Of a stretch of DNA of 64,000 bases, positions 1 through 9,736 are shown one piece after another. The first letter of the stretch is position 1. Every line of letters begins with the position of its first letter. The notes beneath the pieces were generated by a model. The model did no database searches and had not been told where the DNA came from. It worked only from the letters and a program-made list of their open reading frames with translations. The position numbers were made by a program, and so were the translations under genes. This stretch comes from Eurosta solidaginis (lineage: Eukaryota > Arthropoda > Insecta > Diptera > Tephritidae), in assembly GCF_040869045.1 (NCBI RefSeq), contig NC_090321.1, positions 138,251,689 through 138,315,688 of the forward strand. Direction: 5' to 3'.

Positions 1-573
1 AACTATTTTATCTATAAAGGATGCAAGTGAAAGCGGATCGCCGCTGAAGTTTTCTCTAATTATGGATGCACAGATAGTAATAAAAGTTTTCTTTTGCTCT
101 GGAGTCGCCATTGTTGGTTGTTCTTCGCTAATTGTATCTAAATTTTGTTGTGAAGTGAATTGGAAAATCCAGGAAAATCCTCGAGAAAAGATACGGTACG
201 TTTTTTAATAATACTAGCTTTGTATGCTGAAGTTGTCGGTGCGTCAGAGATTTCTTCCTCAGTGTCAAAATCAGAACTTGATTCGCTTTCTTGTATTAAT
301 TCAGAAAGATCTTTGGGTATTTTTATATTGCAGTTAATTTTAGAAAAACATTTAGTGAGTTGTTCTCTGCACTTTGACAAACTTTCGATTATTGAACTTT
401 CGATTTTCAAAATATGAATTTACTTGTATTATAATTTCGTTATAGCTTTTAATTAAAGCATCTTCATTTTCTATTGACTTTTTCGCTGAGATAGATCGGT
501 TATTTAAAACTCGTTTAGTAACTTTAGTGAAATTAGAGCGTAAATATTTGAAATTGGAATCAAAATCTGACAT
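1..573 (-). pseudogene. Ty3/gypsy (errantivirus-type) gag relic, N-terminal part
   Basis: A gag-like reading frame runs leftward from a Met at 573 and is cut by the window edge. It is spread over three frames (352-573, 138-410, then about 1-160), so at least two frameshifts break it. The middle part is Ser/Asp/Glu-rich. The last part has the short motif FSGDPLSLASFID, which resembles the start of the capsid-like domain in insect errantivirus gag proteins. Gag would form the particle of a retrotransposon. No zinc knuckle or protease is visible because the window ends. Assignment to Ty3/gypsy is from motif memory and is moderately sure; a functional protein is excluded by the breaks. Confidence 0.5.
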
Positions 574-841
574 TTGACAACTGACATCTGAAAACTTTAT
601 TACATTTATTGAAAATGTTTATCTCCGTAGCAGTAAAAGTTGTTTTATGAAAAAAAATTCGGAAAAATGTTAAGATTAACGCTGTAGGCACTGTTTATAC
701 AAAAATGAATTTGGAACTATTCATTCACTCAGTAATTGTGGTTTGCAATTTAAAAAAATGTTTTTTTTTTGTACAATCAGAGAAGATTTGAAATATTCAA
801 AATCGATGAGTTAATTGGTAAATGGTAAAGAAGATTCACAT

Positions 842-1116
842 ATTCGGAAGGCACTGTATTCATGACTTACTTTGAAGGAATTGTAAATGCAAGTGAATGT
901 TGAAATATTTTAACCGCACTGTATTCGTTTAATAATGCAAAGAAAAAAACTGTTGGAGTATTTGAAAGCCACTGTATATGATGCACAGTTTGAAGAGTCG
1001 CAAATGTAAAATATGTTGAAATATTTGAAATACACTGTATTCGTGTGACACTTCGAAGGAATTGTTAAACTATTTGGATGGCACTGTATTTGTTGAGAAA
1101 AATATGTAAATATTTG
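842..1116. repeat. Degenerate ~50-65 bp tandem repeat
   Basis: The motif GCACTGTATTCG, or a close variant, recurs near 851, 916, 969, 1032 and 1081, that is every 49-65 bp. It is followed by variants of GAAGGAATTGTAAA and TTGAAATATTTG. The spacing and divergence suggest an old, decayed minisatellite. Function unknown. Confidence 0.55.
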
Positions 1117-1130
1117 TAATATCTAAGATG
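1117..1130. repeat. Left copy of 14-bp direct repeat flanking the 434-bp array
   Basis: TAATATCTAAGATG occurs here and again at 4987-5000, exactly at the outer edges of the array. This looks like a target-site duplication, but it could instead be a recombination footprint. Confidence 0.7.
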
Positions 1131-3811
1131 GCGGGTTCGAATCGAGCTCAAGGCCTAACAATAATTTTTTATCATTATTATTGTTATGATAAATTTTTTC
1201 TTAATTGAAAAAATTTTTAAATTAGAATAGAAGAAAGAAAAAATTTAGACAACTGCCAAAGCTCGTTGTATAGATCCATTTCGGGAACTGCTAAATTCCT
1301 TCATCGGCAACGTTTAGGCGCCGCTGCTATAACCATTCAGCCATCACAGCGGTTTTTTGTTTGTCTTCATTAATCCTACTTCTATTCTGGTTCGTGCCAA
1401 TTTATATTCACAACACTGCGACATCTGTTGCAGAATGGCTGTGAAAGTTGGACTTGTTTGTTGGCAATGCTGCCATAGTGTCATATTTTATTGACACTTT
1501 TTCCCCGTGCTCTGGGATGTATTAACAATTTTTGTTGTTATATCGGCCTACTGATTTTAAGATCGCGGGTTCGAATCGAGCTCAAGGCCTAACAATAATT
1601 TTTTATCATTATTATTGTTATGATAAATTTTTTCTTAATTGAAAAAATTTTTAAATTAGAATAGAAGAAAGAAAAAATTTAGACAACTGCCAAAGCTCGT
1701 TGTATAGATCCATTTCGGGAACTGCTAAATTCCTTCATCGGCAACGTTTAGGCGCCGCTGCTATAACCATTCAGCCATCACAGCGGTTTTTTGTTTGTCT
1801 TCATTAATCCTACTTCTATTCTGGTTCGTGCCAATTTATATTCACAACACTGCGACATCTGTTGCAGAATGGCTGTGAAAGTTGGACTTGTTTGTTGGCA
1901 ATGCTGCCATAGTGTCATATTTTATTGACACTTTTTCCCCGTGCTCTGGGATGTATTAACAATTTTTGTTGTTATATCGGCCTACTGATTTTAAGATCGC
2001 GGGTTCGAATCGAGCTCAAGGCCTAACAATAATTTTTTATCATTATTATTGTTATGATAAATTTTTTCTTAATTGAAAAAATTTTTAAATTAGAATAGAA
2101 GAAAGAAAAAATTTAGACAACTGCCAAAGCTCGTTGTATAGATCCATTTCGGGAACTGCTAAATTCCTTCATCGGCAACGTTTAGGCGCCGCTGCTATAA
2201 CCATTCAGCCATCACAGCGGTTTTTTGTTTGTCTTCATTAATCCTACTTCTATTCTGGTTCGTGCCAATTTATATTCACAACACTGCGACATCTGTTGCA
2301 GAATGGCTGTGAAAGTTGGACTTGTTTGTTGGCAATGCTGCCATAGTGTCATATTTTATTGACACTTTTTCCCCGTGCTCTGGGATGTATTAACAATTTT
2401 TGTTGTTATATCGGCCTACTGATTTTAAGATCGCGGGTTCGAATCGAGCTCAAGGCCTAACAATAATTTTTTATCATTATTATTGTTATGATAAATTTTT
2501 TCTTAATTGAAAAAATTTTTAAATTAGAATAGAAGAAAGAAAAAATTTAGACAACTGCCAAAGCTCGTTGTATAGATCCATTTCGGGAACTGCTAAATTC
2601 CTTCATCGGCAACGTTTAGGCGCCGCTGCTATAACCATTCAGCCATCACAGCGGTTTTTTGTTTGTCTTCATTAATCCTACTTCTATTCTGGTTCGTGCC
2701 AATTTATATTCACAACACTGCGACATCTGTTGCAGAATGGCTGTGAAAGTTGGACTTGTTTGTTGGCAATGCTGCCATAGTGTCATATTTTATTGACACT
2801 TTTTCCCCGTGCTCTGGGATGTATTAACAATTTTTGTTGTTATATCGGCCTACTGATTTTAAGATCGCGGGTTCGAATCGAGCTCAAGGCCTAACAATAA
2901 TTTTTTATCATTATTATTGTTATGATAAATTTTTTCTTAATTGAAAAAATTTTTAAATTAGAATAGAAGAAAGAAAAAATTTAGACAACTGCCAAAGCTC
3001 GTTGTATAGATCCATTTCGGGAACTGCTAAATTCCTTCATCGGCAACGTTTAGGCGCCGCTGCTATAACCATTCAGCCATCACAGCGGTTTTTTGTTTGT
3101 CTTCATTAATCCTACTTCTATTCTGGTTCGTGCCAATTTATATTCACAACACTGCGACATCTGTTGCAGAATGGCTGTGAAAGTTGGACTTGTTTGTTGG
3201 CAATGCTGCCATAGTGTCATATTTTATTGACACTTTTTCCCCGTGCTCTGGGATGTATTAACAATTTTTGTTGTTATATCGGCCTACTGATTTTAAGATC
3301 GCGGGTTCGAATCGAGCTCAAGGCCTAACAATAATTTTTTATCATTATTATTGTTATGATAAATTTTTTCTTAATTGAAAAAATTTTTAAATTAGAATAG
3401 AAGAAAGAAAAAATTTAGACAACTGCCAAAGCTCGTTGTATAGATCCATTTCGGGAACTGCTAAATTCCTTCATCGGCAACGTTTAGGCGCCGCTGCTAT
3501 AACCATTCAGCCATCACAGCGGTTTTTTGTTTGTCTTCATTAATCCTACTTCTATTCTGGTTCGTGCCAATTTATATTCACAACACTGCGACATCTGTTG
3601 CAGAATGGCTGTGAAAGTTGGACTTGTTTGTTGGCAATGCTGCCATAGTGTCATATTTTATTGACACTTTTTCCCCGTGCTCTGGGATGTATTAACAATT
3701 TTTGTTGTTATATCGGCCTACTGATTTTAAGATCGCGGGTTCGAATCGAGCTCAAGGCCTAACAATAATTTTTTATCATTATTATTGTTATGATAAATTT
3801 TTTCTTAATTG
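1131..3811 (+). repeat. 434-bp tandem array, forward arm (6 full units + partial)
   Basis: Units start at 1131, 1565, 1999, 2433, 2867, 3301 and 3735, each beginning GCGGGTTCGAATCGAGCTC. The period is exactly 434 bp and the units look identical wherever I compared them. The last unit stops after 77 bp, where the orientation flips. Each unit has an AT-rich stretch and a GC-richer part that includes the hairpin arms CCGCTG/CAGCGG around an inverted TGGCTGAATGG. No ORF of note. This is a young, homogeneous satellite-like block or a foldback element arm; an assembly artefact is possible because the units are so uniform. Confidence 0.9.
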
Positions 3812-4986
3812 ACACGAACCAGAATAGAAGTAGGATTAATGAAGACAAACAAAAAACCGCTGTGATGGCTGAATGGTTATAGCAGCGGCGCCTAAACGTT
3901 GCCGATGAAGGAATTTAGCAGTTCCCGAAATGGATCTATACAACGAGCTTTGGCAGTTGTCTAAATTTTTTCTTTCTTCTATTCTAATTTAAAAATTTTT
4001 TCAATTAAGAAAAAATTTATCATAACAATAATAATGATAAAAAATTATTGTTAGGCCTTGAGCTCGATTCGAACCCGCGATCTTAAAATCAGTAGGCCGA
4101 TATAACAACAAAAATTGTTAATACATCCCAGAGCACGGGGAAAAAGTGTCAATAAAATATGACACTATGGCAGCATTGCCAACAAACAAGTCCAACTTTC
4201 ACAGCCATTCTGCAACAGATGTCGCAGTGTTGTGAATATAAATTGGCACGAACCAGAATAGAAGTAGGATTAATGAAGACAAACAAAAAACCGCTGTGAT
4301 GGCTGAATGGTTATAGCAGCGGCGCCTAAACGTTGCCGATGAAGGAATTTAGCAGTTCCCGAAATGGATCTATACAACGAGCTTTGGCAGTTGTCTAAAT
4401 TTTTTCTTTCTTCTATTCTAATTTAAAAATTTTTTCAATTAAGAAAAAATTTATCATAACAATAATAATGATAAAAAATTATTGTTAGGCCTTGAGCTCG
4501 ATTCGAACCCGCGATCTTAAAATCAGTAGGCCGATATAACAACAAAAATTGTTAATACATCCCAGAGCACGGGGAAAAAGTGTCAATAAAATATGACACT
4601 ATGGCAGCATTGCCAACAAACAAGTCCAACTTTCACAGCCATTCTGCAACAGATGTCGCAGTGTTGTGAATATAAATTGGCACGAACCAGAATAGAAGTA
4701 GGATTAATGAAGACAAACAAAAAACCGCTGTGATGGCTGAATGGTTATAGCAGCGGCGCCTAAACGTTGCCGATGAAGGAATTTAGCAGTTCCCGAAATG
4801 GATCTATACAACGAGCTTTGGCAGTTGTCTAAATTTTTTCTTTCTTCTATTCTAATTTAAAAATTTTTTCAATTAAGAAAAAATTTATCATAACAATAAT
4901 AATGATAAAAAATTATTGTTAGGCCTTGAGCTCGATTCGAACCCGCGATCTTAAAATCAGTAGGCCGATATAACAACAAAAATTGT
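3812..4986 (-). repeat. 434-bp tandem array, inverted arm (~2.7 units)
   Basis: The same 434-bp unit continues in reverse-complement orientation, with unit starts at 3813, 4247 and 4681 (CACGAACCAGAATAG) and the last one truncated at about 306 bp. The flip near 3811 has short microhomology (AATTG). Forward and inverted arms could pair over about 1.2 kb. Confidence 0.9.
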
Positions 4987-5000
4987 TAATATCTAAGATG
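4987..5000. repeat. Right copy of 14-bp direct repeat flanking the array
   Basis: TAATATCTAAGATG, identical to 1117-1130. Together they bracket the 3.86-kb array. Confidence 0.7.
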
Positions 5001-6029
5001 TTTAATTTCCGAAGAAGTAATTCGAAAAAGAGAAAAAGTAAGTTTTCACCGATAAAAATAAATTTTCACCATTACCATTATGTGACTGTAACCTGTCTAT
5101 ATTGATATTTAAAGTCAATGAGAATTTTCAAAATTGATTAGCTTTGAATAATTATCGCAAAATTTTGGCGAAAAGATTTGATACATATAAGATTGCTGTA
5201 TAATTAGCGTTTCAAATGGGTTTAAAAAAAAATGTATAAATTTGAAAAAATATTTTTCCGATTGTATTTATTACGAAGAATTCAAGTTCCATATTAATGC
5301 TTGAAAAAGAAAGAAGATAGTAATATATGCGTGATAATATGCATGTGGTGGCCGTATATTTAAAATTATTTTTAATGTACATTCAAAAAATGTTTCCGAT
5401 ATTTAAATGTTTATATTAAATATTTGGTTAAAGTGTGAGAGAAAAAAAAATGTGTTGCTACATGCGTAGTATACAAAGATTTAGAAACAAAGTCTCAATT
5501 TTTGTTGCTACATGCATAGTATACAAATGTTTATAGAAAAAGTACATATGTACAAAGGCAAGGTGTCAAATTGATTTGCTACATGCATGGTATACAGGTA
5601 TTGAAGAAGATTACATACAGAAGAAAAGTGTCTACTTATACACAAAAATGAAATATTAGATATATACGTATGTTCTAATCTACTCTATGTACCGCTCTTT
5701 GTATTCTCTGCTTGCTGGTGTAAGTTGTTGTTGGTATTTTTTCGCTTCTTGCTGATGTAGCTGTTGCCGTCCAAGGTGATGCTGTTTCCGACTGGTTTTT
5801 TCTTCCTCTATTACTTTCGTTATGTATGCTTTTCTGGTTGAATTGATGGTATTGAGTAAATGGCGTGATTTTACCGCTATTAACGGTAGTGCGTTTTAAA
5901 GACGTAGCGGGTGGTTATGATTTATGGCGTGGTACAGCATTTTCAAAAGTTTAAAATTTCTGTTCATACATATATATGTATTTATGCATGTACCACCCCA
6001 ACTTTCGTTCGTAGATTTCTTTTGTAAAA
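5001..6029. other. AT-rich stretch without recognised gene
   Basis: No domain is recognised. On the minus strand about 5696-5900 there is an open, Gln/Lys-rich stretch of roughly 65 codons without a clear Met; it may be the end of a decayed transposon ORF, but I cannot name it. The rest is non-coding AT-rich DNA. Confidence 0.4.
5453..5600. repeat. Three spaced copies of TTGCTACATGCRTRGTATAC
   Basis: The 20-bp motif occurs at about 5455, 5505 and 5577, each followed by a diverged A-rich spacer. A small decayed direct repeat; function unknown. Confidence 0.55.
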
Positions 6030-6350
6030 GTCCACTTTTTTTTTTGTTTTAATTTTTGTAGTTTATAACTTTTTTTTTTGTAGGTTTTGAAAACTTTATG
6101 ATTTTTTTTGTAGATTTTGAAATTTTATACTTTCTTTTTTTGTTGTTTTTGAAATTTTATATATTTTTTTGTAGTTTTTGAAATTTTATGATTTTTGTAT
6201 TTTTGAAATTTTATTAAGAATTGTTTGTAACCTTTTTGAGATTTTGTAGTTTTTTTTGTAGTTTTTTGTAATTTGTAAAAATTTTTTTGTAGTCTTTTTA
6301 TAATTTTATAATTTTTTTGTATTTTTTTGAAATTTTATAATTTTTGTGAA
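6030..6350. repeat. T-rich degenerate tandem repeat
   Basis: About ten diverged copies of a block like TTTTTTTGTAGTTTTTGAAA, with ATTTTATGA following, run through here. Low-complexity sequence, no coding content. Confidence 0.7.
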
Positions 6351-6899
6351 ATACATGTTGAATTTAGATATTACTTCATGTAATTTTGCAAATTTTCCGT
6401 CTTCGCACAACCACCACGCGCTATTTTTGCACCACCACCACGCACATATTATTCTTTAAAATTTATTTAGTATATAATGCTGGGGGGTTTTTCCCACCTC
6501 CCAGGAGGTATTATTCCGCTTTTACCGCAGGCTTGATCACGGTCGCCATGTGGCGAGACCGATTCCGGCTTGGCCAAAATGGTCTCCATGTAAAATTTCA
6601 ATTGCTGTCTTCCTCTTCTTTTGTTTGTGCAATTGCTCGCTGCAATCTTTGCACGCACGTTGTTTCCACTTTTCCACTTGAATAAAATAGTTCATACACT
6701 GATTTTTGTGTATACATTTATACTGGTATTATTTATTTAAAAACGTTTTTATTAAATTACAAAAGAAAAGAGAAGAACCGTCACGATACTAAATATATTA
6801 AATTAGTTTCTTCTCCCACTCTCGTGAGCTATAATTTTTTCCCACAACCGGTCAGTTTGAATGCGCGTAAAAATCTCGCGTCTTTCAATTTGACATTTT
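6351..6899. other. Unassigned stretch with short open frames on both strands
   Basis: Overlapping frames at 6386-6685 (+) and 6467-6658 (-) have no domain I recognise and read through CACCACCAC repeats and T-rich runs. They look like chance frames. No RNA gene or element end is recognised. Confidence 0.35.
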
Positions 6900-7021
6900 G
6901 TAAGGTAACCCTCATTGTGAATGTTGCTTTGACAGGTAACCCTTATTGTGAATTATGGTTGTGTTTAATAAGCATTGCTGACTTTATGGTCACGCAACAC
7001 TTACCGTAAGGGTTACCTTAC
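6900..7021. mobile_element. Possible tiny inverted-repeat element (122 bp)
   Basis: GTAAGGTAACCCT at 6900-6912 is mirrored by AGGGTTACCTTAC at 7009-7021, a perfect 13-bp terminal inverted pair. The same core recurs once inside (GGTAACCCTTATTGTGAA). No target duplication was identified, so this is only a weak MITE candidate. Confidence 0.35.
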
Positions 7022-8035
7022 ACTTGGGGTGACTGACAGTCAATAGTGCGACACCATCGACGCCACCCTAGCGGGTAAGGGGGTCAGAATATACCCGCGG
7101 TAGGTATGCCTGTCGTAAGAGGCGACTAAAATACCAGATTCAAGGGGTGTGTAGCGCAACCCTTCAGGTTGCCAGCGCAATATATAGCTTCTCCAAATCC
7201 AATTGTCAACCTCACCTATCCGCGGCGAATCCTGTTTCACTAACAGACGAGGCTCTGGCGACCCCAAGCTCCTCATGGATCTTGGGGGTGGGGAGGAAGG
7301 GGATGGCCTGAAGGTTTAATGTGGCCACATAAATCGTTCCCGAGATGGTCGGGCTAGCACCTTAATGGTGCTGTGGTACCGGAGCGTACCGGATCTGCAT
7401 CCGGAAAAGGACCATCACATCGATAACACTCCCCAAAGCCTTCGGGGAGCAACCTTATCGCTACAACAACAACAACAACAACACCATCGACGCGTACGTC
7501 CAAGATTTGCGACATCTGTTCCTTCCACGTCGTGAACAGGGTGGCCGTGGATTTTGTTGGTGATAGTGCCAAGTTGCGCGAGGTGAAAAACCGGAAAGAT
7601 CGGGGATATTGAGCTCTTTGGCCTCACTATGTAGATGGTGTTCGAGAGTCATAAGGAGACATCCGGAGGCAGTTCTGATTGCAGTATTTTGACAGGCCTG
7701 TAGCCTTTTCCAGTGTGTATTTTTAAGACCAGGCGACCAAACTGGTGACGCGTAGCCTATGAGCGGCCGACCAATTGCTTTGTACGTGGTTAGCAAAGTT
7801 TCTTTATCTTTTCCTCATGTGCTGCCGGCAAGCGACTTGAGGATTTTGTTGCGACTTTGCACTTTAGAGACAATCTCGGTGGCATGAGCCTTGAAGGTTA
7901 GAGTATTATCGAACGTTACCCCTATGATCTTGGGGTGACTGACAGTCGATAGTGCGACACCATCGACGCGTACGTCCAATATTTGCGAAATCTGTTCCTT
8001 CCACGTCGTGAACAAGGTGGCCGGGGATTTTAATA
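7022..8035 (-). pseudogene. Jockey-like LINE RT, C-terminal relics (two overlapping pieces)
   Basis: Minus-strand frames match the C-terminal half of the same LINE family seen in full at 36044-40069. 7815-8015 has the post-palm segment (HPKIIGVTFD, SRNKILKSLAGST). 7613-7796 carries the YASPVWSP and HWKRLQACQNTA region. 7354-7612 then returns to an earlier part of the protein (LSPTKSTATLFTTW). Two fragments of one family therefore lie in tandem, with frameshifts between them. The piece at 7022-7062 is separated from 7481 onward by a SINE-like insertion. Reverse transcriptase would copy LINE RNA at the target site; none of these pieces can be active. Confidence 0.75.
7063..7480 (+). mobile_element. 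SINE-like repeat with (CAA)n tail, copy 1
   Basis: A 418-bp non-coding repeat starts near CCACCCTAGCGGG and ends GCTACAACAACAAC plus further CAA. It is flanked by the perfect 12-bp duplication ACACCATCGACG (7051-7062 and 7481-7492) and sits inside LINE RT sequence. Its 3' end matches the 3' tail of the LINE at 36044-40069, so it is probably mobilised by that LINE. The B-box-like start of tRNA SINEs was not found; its origin is unclear. Other copies lie at 18177-19514, 21630-21780 and 24768-25045. This copy is the most complete. Confidence 0.8.
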
Positions 8036-9345
8036 ATAATAATAATAATATTTATTTAGTCTTGAAATTATTACATTTCTTACAGACTAGTTACAGGTAA
8101 AGATAGACTACCAACTAATTTAACAGGTCATTTAGTAGCATTTTAAATCCTTTTTCACAGTAGGAGAAGTCCAACCAGTCAACCACCCCAGATATTAAAT
8201 TAAAAATGAAAGTGAGAGATAGGAAGGTTCTCCTACAATTTAATGTCTTGAGACCAATAAGCATGCATCTAGATTCATAAACCGGAACAGGATGATCAAA
8301 ATGAAAGGGGCGCAGAGCGTACTTTATTAAGACTTTCTGAACTCTCTCCAAGCGACTTATATGACAGGAATAATACGGACGCCAAATAATAACAGCATAT
8401 TCAAGTCTCGAGCGCACCAGTGAGGTAAAGAGAGTTTTTAAGGTATACGGATCCGAGAAATCTGAGCTGAAACGTCTGACAAAAGCCAGCATAGAGTAAG
8501 ACTTAGCTATAATATAATTAAGATGGCTTTGAAACGAAAACTTCGAGTCAAAGACCACCCCAAGATCAGTGATTTTGGAAACAATGCTTAGTTGTGAGCC
8601 TGCAATATAGTATGAAGTAGGGATAGAGGAGCGGGATTTGGAATAGGAGACATGGGAGCATTTTTTAATATTTAAGGGAAGCATATTTTTCTGGCACCAA
8701 GCTACAACATTGTCTAGATCACTCTGAAGTTTCAACGAGTCAGCGGGACACGTAAATTACTAAAAATCTTCATGTCATCAGCATACAAGAGACATTTTGA
8801 AAATTTGAAACAACTAGTAATATCGTTGATGAAAATCACAAAAACAATTGGACCTAAAACGCTTCCCTGAGGAACGCCTGAAGAAGCAATGAAAGTGTAC
8901 GACGACACCCCGTCAACTACAACTGAACAAGATCGATTTGAGAGATACGATTTGATCCAGCTTAAAAAACTTGAGTGGAAGCCAAACCACTGTAACTTCG
9001 ATAATAAGATACGATGATTAACTTTATCAAACGCTTTGGAAAAATCAGTATACACGGTGTCAACTTGGACCCGGTTACTAAAAGCTTCAATGCAGTATTC
9101 GGTGAAAACTGCTAAATTAGAGGTAGTTGATCTCCCCGACATGAAACCATGCTGGGCTACCGAGATGAGACAACTAATGGCAAAGAAAATTTTATTTTTT
9201 ATTATACATTCAAAAAGTTTTGAGATAGTCGAAATTTTAGAAATAGGACGATAACTGGTGATATCATTTTTATTGCCAGATTTAAAAATTGGCGTAATAA
9301 AGGAGATTTTCCATGCATCAATGAAAACACCTTGCCTAAGAGACG
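8036..9345 (-). pseudogene. Jockey-clade LINE reverse transcriptase relic with (ATT)n tail
   Basis: From 9345 leftward the minus strand encodes an RT core: SYRPISKISTISKLFE, TDFSKAFDKVNH, GVPQGSVLGP and the catalytic YADD (about 8780). The thumb follows in 8115-8735 (DLGVVFDSKFSF, RSRLEYAVIIW, RVQKVLIKYALR). A single-base frameshift near 8741-8746 separates palm and thumb. The 3' end carries TTATTATTATT-type repeats at 8030-8052, a usual LINE tail. The endonuclease and the ORF start are missing, so the copy is truncated at the 5' side, where it is fused to another LINE. Confidence 0.8.
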
Positions 9346-9660
9346 GGTGACTACGCCTGGGTTGTGAGAGGCTAGGACGCAATTGCTGTTGTGGCCCTGG
9401 GACTGGTCGTCCCTGGGTAAGCATTGGGGTGCCCGGTGTATTTGGGTTTGCGGCCTGGCAACACGGCGCAATGAAGCCCGTCGGGGGTTTCCGTCGCGAA
9501 GACCAGAACATCTGGGAAAGTGGCACCGACCAAGGCAGGAGCTGCATTGGGCAAATGTCGCAAACATATATATTCTGTGCTTGCAGACTGTGCAAAAGGT
9601 GTGTTGTATAACTGACTGTTGGGATAAGGCGGAGGTGGCATTTGGCATGCTGGCAAGCCC
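9346..9660 (-). pseudogene. LINE ORF fragment with zinc finger and Pro/Gln-rich linker
   Basis: Matches the part of the 4-kb LINE between its N-terminal finger and its endonuclease (39150-39430). In the frame of 9202-9648 it keeps a CxxC-x12-CxxC-x3-H-x3-C pattern (CTVC...CSSC...H...C), which the 39-kb copy has partly lost. It continues into the Pro/Gln-rich linker (PGPQQQLRP). It is fused in frame to the RT relic at 9345. Confidence 0.7.
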
Positions 9661-9736
9661 CTGCTAGCTCGTCGGGCGGGGTGAGTTTTTGCTCACTCGC
9701 CTTACCTACAGTTATACAAACATGAGAGAGGTTCAT

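Noticed and set aside
1131..1564. Functional tRNA gene
   Set aside because: Only the B-box/T-loop region matches; no cloverleaf with paired acceptor and D arms could be drawn.
1131..4986. CRISPR array
   Set aside because: The repeats are 434 bp tandem units without spacers and the sequence is clearly eukaryotic.
6386..6685. 99-codon ORF as a host gene
   Set aside because: No domain, overlaps another open frame on the other strand, and is rich in simple repeats.
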